Of a DNA stretch of 64,000 bases, positions 58,429-64,000 are shown piece by piece. The position numbers and the translations under genes are program-made. The DNA comes from Alcanivorax sp. DG881. GTDB taxonomy: Bacteria; Pseudomonadota; Gammaproteobacteria; Pseudomonadales; Alcanivoracaceae. The DNA lies in NCBI RefSeq assembly GCF_000155615.1, contig NZ_DS989915.1:2238874-2302873 (forward strand), written 5' to 3'. The notes under the pieces are model-generated. The model did not search any database. It was not told where the DNA came from and was given only the letters and a program-made list of their open reading frames with translations. The first letter of the stretch is position 1. Every line of letters begins with the position of its first letter.

Positions 58429-58458
58429 AAAAAAAAGCGGCCCCCTTTCGGGGGCCGC
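58429..58458 (-). terminator. aceA terminator
   Basis: GCGGCCCCC (58437-58445), TTTC, GGGGGCCGC (58450-58458); the minus-strand T-tract matches eight A at 58429-58436, directly against MITE copy 2. Confidence 0.9.
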
Positions 58459-58490
58459 CTCTTAAAGACTTGCCTTGAATCTATCGAGAC

Positions 58491-60089
58491 TTAGTTGTTC
58501 TCGAACTGACCCATGGTGTTGTCTTTACCGCCAGCTTTCAGTGCTGCTTCGCCGGAGAAGTACTCTTTGTGGTCATCACCGATGTTGGAACCGGCCATGT
58601 CCTGGTGCTTCACGGTAGCGATACCCTGACGGATTTCCTTACGCTGAACGCCTGCAACGTAGGCCAGCATGCCTTCTTCACCGAAGTAGCCTTTAGCCAG
58701 GTTGTCGGTGGACAGAGCCACAGTGTGGTAAGTCGGCAGGGTGATCAGGTGGTGGAAGATACCTGCTTCACGGGCCGCATCACGCTGGAAGTTCTGGGTC
58801 CACTGGTCAGCCAGCTGAGCCAGCTCGGTGTCGTCGTAGTCCGCGCTCATCAGCTTGGCACGATCGTAGGCGGATACGTCTTTACCTTCTTTCTCCCACG
58901 CATCGAATACCTGCTGACGGAAGCTCAGAGTCCAGTTGAAGGACGGGCTGTTGTTGTAAACCAGCTTGGCGTCCGGCACCACTTCGCGGATACGGTTAAC
59001 CATTTCTGCGATCTGGCCAACGTGGGGCTTCTCAGTTTCGATCCACAGCAGGTCAGCGCCGTTCTGCAGGCTGGTGATACAGTCCAGAACAACACGGTCG
59101 ATACCAGTGCCTTCTTTGAACTGGAACAGGCCGGAAGCCAGACGCTTCGGCTTGAGCAGTTTGCCGTTGGACTTGATCACAACGTCGCCGTTGTTGATGT
59201 CGCCAGCGGACTCAACCACGTCACCGTCCAGGAATGCGTTGTACTGGTCACCCAGGTCGCCCGGCTCGTTGGTAACAGCGATTTGCTTGGTCAGGCCAGC
59301 ACCCAGGGAGTCGGTACGGGCAACGATGACACCGTCGTCAACACCCAGCTCCAGGAACGCGTAACGTACAGCGTTGATCTTGGCCAGGAAGTCGGCGTGA
59401 GGAACGGTTACTTTACCGTCCTGGTGGCCACACTGCTTCTCGTCAGAAACCTGGTTTTCGATCTGGATACAGCACGCGCCAGCTTCGATCAGCTGCTTGG
59501 CCATCAGGTAGGTAGCTTCCGGGTTACCGAAGCCCGCATCGATGTCAGCAATGATCGGCACAACGTGAGTTTCGAAGTTGTCGATCTGACCGATGATTTC
59601 TTTCTGCTTGGCTTCGTCGCCAGCTTCTTTAGCGTCGTCCAGAGCACGGAACAGGTGGTTCAGTTCCCAGGCGTCAGCCTGCTTCAGGAAGGTGTACAGC
59701 TCACGGATCAGGTCAGCGACAACAGTCTTCTCGTGCATGGACTGGTCAGGCAGCGGACCGAACTCGGAACGCAGCGCAGCAACCATCCAGCCGGACAGGT
59801 ACAGGTAACGACCTTTGGTGCTACCGAAGTGCTTCTTGATGGAGATCATTTTCTGCTGACCAACAAAACCGTGCCAGCAACCCAGAGACTGGGTGTACTT
59901 GGACGTGTCAGCGTCATAGGCCGCCATGTCTTCACGCATGATCTTGGCGTTGTACTTGGCGATGTCCAGATGCGTGTTGAAACGGTTTTGCAGACGCATG
60001 CGAACCGCAGATTCCGGGTTGATATCTTTCCAGGTGCTTTGCGCACCAACCACGGAGCCGAGTGCTTCGATGTCTTTGGTGTATGACAT
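58491..60089 (-). CDS. aceA: Isocitrate lyase (large form)
   Basis: 532 aa. Splits isocitrate to glyoxylate and succinate, the first step of the glyoxylate shunt needed for growth on acetate, fatty acids or alkanes. Catalytic Cys lies in DEKQCGHQDGKV (family KKCGH), with DIDAGFGNPEATYLM and VARTDSLGAGL. The length fits the 530-aa group found in Pseudomonas and Acinetobacter rather than the 430-aa E. coli type. The ATG at 60089 (MSYTKDIEAL) has GAGG upstream; the frame is open to 60212. It is divergent from the wax ester synthase gene. Confidence 0.97.
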   Translation of the reverse strand: MSYTKDIEALGSVVGAQSTWKDINPESAVRMRLQNRFNTHLDIAKYNAKIMREDMAAYDADTSKYTQSLGCWHGFVGQQKMISIKKHFGSTKGRYLYLSGWMVAALRSEFGPLPDQSMHEKTVVADLIRELYTFLKQADAWELNHLFRALDDAKEAGDEAKQKEIIGQIDNFETHVVPIIADIDAGFGNPEATYLMAKQLIEAGACCIQIENQVSDEKQCGHQDGKVTVPHADFLAKINAVRYAFLELGVDDGVIVARTDSLGAGLTKQIAVTNEPGDLGDQYNAFLDGDVVESAGDINNGDVVIKSNGKLLKPKRLASGLFQFKEGTGIDRVVLDCITSLQNGADLLWIETEKPHVGQIAEMVNRIREVVPDAKLVYNNSPSFNWTLSFRQQVFDAWEKEGKDVSAYDRAKLMSADYDDTELAQLADQWTQNFQRDAAREAGIFHHLITLPTYHTVALSTDNLAKGYFGEEGMLAYVAGVQRKEIRQGIATVKHQDMAGSNIGDDHKEYFSGEAALKAGGKDNTMGQFENN

Positions 60090-60197
60090 GGTGAACCTCT
60101 GAATATGAAATTGGTTTATCGACGCCGGAGAGGGGCAACCCTGCTCATGCATTTCATGCCGGTCTACCGATGCCGCGCATTCTAGTGCCCCACGACA

Positions 60198-60256
60198 CAT
60201 AAACATAATCAATATGATCTATATTCGGTATTCACCCCGTGAATGTCATGTTTATG
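60198..60256. promoter_or_regulatory. Nested inverted repeats in the aceA / wax ester synthase divergent region
   Basis: ATTCAC-CCC-GTGAAT (60230-60244) is a perfect palindrome. Outside it, CATAAACAT (60198-60206) pairs perfectly with ATGTTTATG (60248-60256). Both are candidate operators for aceA. Nothing else clear was seen in the 400-bp gap (60090-60492). Confidence 0.42.
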
Positions 60257-60492
60257 GAAAGCGTGGCTGATGAGTCACCTCAGTCTTAGGTACCAGTGAG
60301 AACCGGCCGTTGCCATCGCTCAATGAGACAGCGCCCTGATTTACCGAAACGCCCACGTTTTGCGGCCCGCACACCGTGACCCACCCTCCCCTTTGCGACT
60401 ATGATCACCTCTGCACAGCTGGCATGGAGAGTGCATTACCCGTCAGGTAGACAGCATGTGCCCAGGGAGAAAATTATTATCAAGGGGAATAT

Positions 60493-61865
60493 ATGAAAGC
60501 GCTTAGTCCGGTGGACCAACTGTTCCTGTGGCTGGAAAACGGCAGCAGCCCATGCACGTGGGCGGTTTGCAGCTGTTTTCCTTTCCAGAGGATGCCGGCC
60601 CGAAGTATGTCAGCGAACTGGCCCGGCAAATGCGGGACTACTGCCACCCGGTTGCCCCGTTCAACCAGCGTCTGACCCGTCGGCTCGGCCAGTATTACTG
60701 GACCGAAGACAAGCAGTTCGATATCGACCACCACTTTCGCCACGAAGCGCTGCCCAAGCCCGGCCGCATCCGTGAGCTGCTCTCCCTGGTTTCCGCCGAG
60801 CACTCCAACCTGCTGGACCGGGAACGCCCCATGTGGGAAGCCCATTTGATTGAAGGCATCCGCGGTCGTCAGTTTGCGCTTTACTACAAGATTCACCATT
60901 CGGTGATGGACGGCATCTCCGCCATGCGCATTGCCACCAAGACCCTCTCCACGGACCCCAGCGAGCGTGAAATGGCGCCAGGCTGGGCCTTCAATACCCG
61001 CAAGCGTACCCGCTCGCTACCCAGCAACCCGGTGGACGTGGCCTCCAGCATGGCGCGCCTGACCGCCGGCATCAGCAAGCAGGCCGCCACGGTGCCCGGG
61101 CTGGCGCGGGAGATCTACAAGGTCACCCAGAAAGCGAAAAGTGATGAAAACTATGTGTCCATCTTCCAGGCCCCGGACACCATCCTTAACAACACCATCA
61201 CCGGTTCACGCCGTTTTGCCGCCCAAAGTTTCTCGCTGCCGCGCCTGAAAGGCATTGCCAAGGCCTATGGCTGCACCATCAATACCGTGGTGCTATCCAT
61301 GTGTGGCCACGCCCTGCGCGAGTACCTGATCAGCCAGCATGCATTGCCCGATGAGCCCCTGATTGCCATGGTGCCCATGAGCCTGCGTCAGGACGACAGC
61401 GCCGGCGGCAACCAGATCGGCATGATTCTGGCCAACCTGGGCACCCACATCTGCGACCCGGCCAACCGCCTGCGGGTAGTGAATGACTCGGTTCAGGAAG
61501 CCAAATCCCGGTTCTCGCAAATGAGCCCCGAGGAAATCCTCAACTTCACCGCGCTGACCATGGCACCCACCGGCCTCAACCTGCTCACCGGCCTGGCCCC
61601 CAAATGGCGCGCATTCAACGTGGTGATTTCCAACGTTCCCGGCCCGCAAGAGCCGCTGTACTGGAACGGCGCTAAACTGCAAGGCATGTACCCGGTCTCC
61701 ATTGCCCTGGATCGCATTGCCCTGAACATCACCCTCACCAGTTACGTGGACCAGCTGGAATTCGGCCTGATCGCCTGCCGCCGCACCCTGCCCTCCATGC
61801 AGCGGCTGCTGGATTACCTGGAACAATCGGTACGCGAACTGGAAATCGGCGCGGGCATTAAATGA
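60493..61865 (+). pseudogene. atfA1: Wax ester synthase / DGAT (AtfA1-like), frameshifted after codon 15
   Basis: WS/DGAT enzyme that joins fatty acyl-CoA to alcohols or diacylglycerol for storage lipid. Frame 1 from ATG 60493 (AAGGGG upstream) gives MKALSPVDQLFLWLEN; the conserved sequence then continues in another frame as KRQQPMHVGGLQLFSF. The junction is GGAAAACGG (60534-60542); one more A (GAA AAA CGG) restores WLEKRQQPMHVGG, so a single A is missing from a five-A run. Everything downstream is intact to the normal C terminus, including the catalytic HHSVMDG. It is either a sequencing error or a real mutation. A GTG at 60528 could restart translation with only about 15 residues lost. Confidence 0.9.
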
Positions 61866-61935
61866 CAACACCAGACGCCTGACGCTTGATCCCTGACGAG
61901 CTGGGCGTCCAGCGTCCGGCACCGAACGAGCGAAC

Positions 61936-62820
61936 ATGGCAACCGATCTGAAACGCATCACCCGGGGCGAGCTCATCTGCTGGCAATTGCGCCATCGCGG
62001 CCAGACCTTGGTGATCGCCGAACAAGGCGCCCAGGTGCTTGAGTACCGCCGTGACGGCGAACCGCCCATTCTCTGGCTCAGTGAGCAGGCGGCGTACCGT
62101 ATTGGCCACGGCGTACGCGGCGGCGTGCCGGTGTGCTGGCCCTGGTTCGGCGCGCTGGAACGCAACCCGGATAGCGTGACGCAGCAATACTCTCTCGATA
62201 ATCCCCCGGCCCATGGCCTGGTTCGCCAGCAACCCTGGCAGCTCAGTGAACAGCACCTGGGTGCAGAGCAGGCACAACTGGTATTGAGGCTGGCGGAGCA
62301 CGCCGACAGCCAACACTTGCCCCCTGTGACGCCCACCCTGACCGTCACTCTGGGCGACACCCTGACGCTCAGTCTGGGCAACCATAATCACGGTGACCGG
62401 CCCGTTACCGTCAGCCAGGCGCTGCACACCTACCTGGCCGTGGCCGATAGCCGCCACGTCACTGTGCATGGGCTGGCGCACTCCCCCTACGTGGACGCCC
62501 TGGCCGACTGGCAGACCCGCCAGGACAGCCATGCACTGCAATTCAATCAGGAAACCGACCGGCTTTACCTGCAACTGCCCCCACAGCTGCAGGTGGATGA
62601 CCCGCTCTGGAAACGGCAGATCCAACTGAGCTGCCGAGGCAGCCACTCGGCGGTGGTCTGGAACCCCTGGGTGGAAAAGAGCCTGCGGCTCAGTCAATTT
62701 GCCCCCGACGCCTGGCAACGCATGCTGTGCATAGAAACCGCGCGGGTACTGGATAATGTGCTGACTCTGGCCCCCGGCGAGTACCATGAAATGGCTGTCG
62801 AGATTATGACAAACACGTGA
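61936..62820 (+). CDS. D-hexose-6-phosphate mutarotase / aldose 1-epimerase-like (YeaD)
   Basis: A 294-aa beta-sandwich epimerase. GVRGGVPVCWPWFG is the YeaD signature; AHGLVRQQPW holds the conserved His, and SQALHTYLAVAD and SAVVWNPWVEK follow. Expected to interconvert alpha and beta glucose-6-phosphate. It lies 70 bp after the wax ester synthase; the gap contains GACGCCTGACGCTTGATCCC-type repeats. Start ATG 61936 has only a poor ribosome site. Confidence 0.87.
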   Translation: MATDLKRITRGELICWQLRHRGQTLVIAEQGAQVLEYRRDGEPPILWLSEQAAYRIGHGVRGGVPVCWPWFGALERNPDSVTQQYSLDNPPAHGLVRQQPWQLSEQHLGAEQAQLVLRLAEHADSQHLPPVTPTLTVTLGDTLTLSLGNHNHGDRPVTVSQALHTYLAVADSRHVTVHGLAHSPYVDALADWQTRQDSHALQFNQETDRLYLQLPPQLQVDDPLWKRQIQLSCRGSHSAVVWNPWVEKSLRLSQFAPDAWQRMLCIETARVLDNVLTLAPGEYHEMAVEIMTNT

Positions 62821-63018
62821 TCTCAGCCCCAAAAACCGCCCGGAAAAAGGGGTGGTGGAATCAGAAAAAGGGGAGTAGAGTCTGAGGTGGCTGCGAATTA
62901 TGGCCGTGGATTGTTTTGGTAGTTGTCTTCCCTGCGTGAAGCTGAAGTTGTCTCCGAACACCGCCCAACATGGTTTGCAAGCAACACCCTAAGTAATAGT
63001 TTTGAGGTATAGATTCAC

Positions 63019-63222
63019 ATGGCTACAGGTACTGTGAAGTGGTTTAACGAGTCCAAGGGTTTTGGTTTCATTTCCCAGGACGATGGTGGTGCGGACGTGT
63101 TCGTTCATTTCAGTGCAATTACCGGTTCAGGCTTCAAAACCCTGGCCGAGGGTCAGAAGGTTTCCTTCGAGATCCAGCAGGGCCCAAAAGGTCCGCAGGC
63201 TGCTAACGTTGTTGCTGAATAA
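63019..63222 (+). CDS. Cold-shock domain protein (CspA family)
   Basis: 67 aa, a single OB-fold nucleic-acid chaperone. RNP1 is KGFGFIS and RNP2 is VFVHF; the start [18 protein letters not shown] is typical. The upstream 198 bp may include a long 5' leader, as in many csp genes; GAGG lies ten bases before the ATG. An intrinsic terminator follows directly. Confidence 0.96.
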   Translation: MATGTVKWFNESKGFGFISQDDGGADVFVHFSAITGSGFKTLAEGQKVSFEIQQGPKGPQAANVVAE

Positions 63223-63240
63223 GCGACCACGCTAGTACGG

Positions 63241-63267
63241 AAAAACCCGCTTCGGCGGGTTTTTTTG
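63241..63267 (+). terminator. Terminator of the cold-shock gene
   Basis: CCCGC (63246-63250), TTCG, GCGGG (63255-63259), with A run on the left and eight T on the right. Confidence 0.92.
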
Positions 63268-63413
63268 TGTCTGGGAAAAAGAGACGCTTCACGCAACAGG
63301 CCGGACGCAACACGTCTCCATCCCACCGTAGGGCGCGATCCGAGAGGTTGGCCTTATGCACTTCATGGACCCTGCGGGCCGCCCTTGCGGACGTTACCTC
63401 CACCCCGTTCCGG

Positions 63414-63440
63414 TTCGCGCCGCCAGCGACGCTCCTACGG
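63414..63440 (-). repeat. REP family 2, copy C (upstream of the RAYT gene)
   Basis: Matches copies A and B over 26 bases (TCGCGCCGCCAGCGACGCTC then CTACGG), same orientation. The gap 63268-63537 also carries ACGCAACAGGCCGGACGCAA-type words (63290-63313). Confidence 0.82.
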
Positions 63441-63537
63441 CGACCGTGATTGCCTGTATCTAGCCGGGGTTTTGTATTACACGCTTTTCCGCTCTTAACA
63501 CCTTTGCCCCGGAAAATTTCAAAGCCACGATCCTTTC

Positions 63538-63981
63538 ATGGATTCTCCACATCATGGATACAGGCTTCGACATGGGCGTTGTTCACAACCGCATCAGCGC
63601 TATCTGATTACTGCCGTTACCCGAAATCGCACCCCCTGTTTTGCAGACATCCGCAGGGCAAGGCTTCTCTCACGCAACTTTCTCGAAATGGATAATCAAG
63701 GAGCCTGTACCACGCTTTGTTTTGTTGTCATGCCGGATCATTTCCACTGGTTGCTGGATCTTTCAGGAAAATATTCACTCTCACAAACGGTGGGTATGCT
63801 GAAAAGCCAGACCGCCAGAGCGATTGGCCAATCCATCTGGCAACGTGGGTTTCATGACCACGCACTCAGGCGTGAAGAGGACACCCTGCACATCGCCCGC
63901 TATATCGTCGCCAACCCACTTCGTGCCGGTTTGGTAAAAAGCATCAAGGATTACCCCTATTGGTATGCCGTCTGGCTGTAG
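63538..63981 (+). CDS. REP-associated tyrosine transposase (RAYT)
   Basis: A 147-aa Y1-type HUH transposase. The HUH metal motif is VVMPDHFHWLL; the catalytic Tyr is in HIARYIVANPLRAGLV. These are diagnostic for RAYT proteins, which nick REP hairpins next to a short head sequence. The ATG at 63538 gives a length near the lower end for the family. A family 2 REP lies about 100 bp upstream on minus, and CCGTAGG begins at 63994, the last bases of the window, as the likely head of a second REP in opposite orientation. It probably maintains or spreads the family 2 REPs here. Confidence 0.88.
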   Translation: MDSPHHGYRLRHGRCSQPHQRYLITAVTRNRTPCFADIRRARLLSRNFLEMDNQGACTTLCFVVMPDHFHWLLDLSGKYSLSQTVGMLKSQTARAIGQSIWQRGFHDHALRREEDTLHIARYIVANPLRAGLVKSIKDYPYWYAVWL

Positions 63982-64000
63982 GGTCACACCTTCCCGTAGG

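Overview
The window reads as chromosomal DNA of a marine, hydrocarbon- and lipid-degrading gammaproteobacterium of the Alcanivorax type. The main pointers are a wax ester synthase/DGAT very like AtfA1 of Alcanivorax, a large AceA-type isocitrate lyase, many acyl-CoA and SDR enzymes, and the block mnmG-rsmG-parA-parB / atpIBEFHAGDC / glmU-glmS, which usually lies near the replication origin. No rRNA, tRNA, CRISPR array or prophage was seen.

Layout. 1-8.4 kb: a PAS-GGDEF-EAL protein cut by the window edge, an unknown protein divergent from a ferritin-like membrane hydrolase, and an operon of an M24-like protein, an alpha/beta-hydrolase-SDR fusion and a MerR regulator. 8.8-15.9 kb: a penicillin-acylase lipoprotein, a quinone oxidoreductase, two hotdog thioesterases and an acyl-CoA synthetase. 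15.9-26 kb: mostly envelope and periplasmic functions (PLD/cardiolipin-synthase-like enzyme, secreted OB-fold protein, CpdB-like nucleotidase, periplasmic LigE ligase, exported MsrAB, DUF808 and NhaC membrane proteins). 26-34.4 kb: a REP cluster, a single-chain acyl-CoA carboxylase, SDRs, and a TetR repressor divergent from an MBL-fold hydrolase. 34.4-35.6 kb: an SDR gene relic, then what looks like integron gene-cassette DNA (two attC-like sites around an immunity-like gene) next to the glmS 3' end. 35.6-50.8 kb, all minus strand: the housekeeping block. 50.9-64 kb: K+/H+ antiporter, SDR, large acyl-CoA dehydrogenase, an unknown lipoprotein between two MITE copies, isocitrate lyase, a frameshifted wax ester synthase, a hexose-6-P mutarotase, a cold-shock protein and a RAYT transposase.

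The genes together suggest growth on lipids: acyl-CoA activation, dehydrogenation and carboxylation, the glyoxylate shunt, and storage as wax ester or triacylglycerol.

The most unusual content is intergenic. (1) There is a roughly 340-bp MITE family with about 22-bp terminal repeats. One copy has a perfect 8-bp target duplication, and both full copies sit in the T-tracts of intrinsic terminators. (2) There are at least three REP families with GTAGGAG/GTGGGAG heads, and a RAYT gene flanked by REP sequence. (3) There is a set of large palindromic intergenic elements sharing a CGCGGGCAC core, whose arms are built from different short words in each copy. (4) There are the attC-like sites at the glmS locus.
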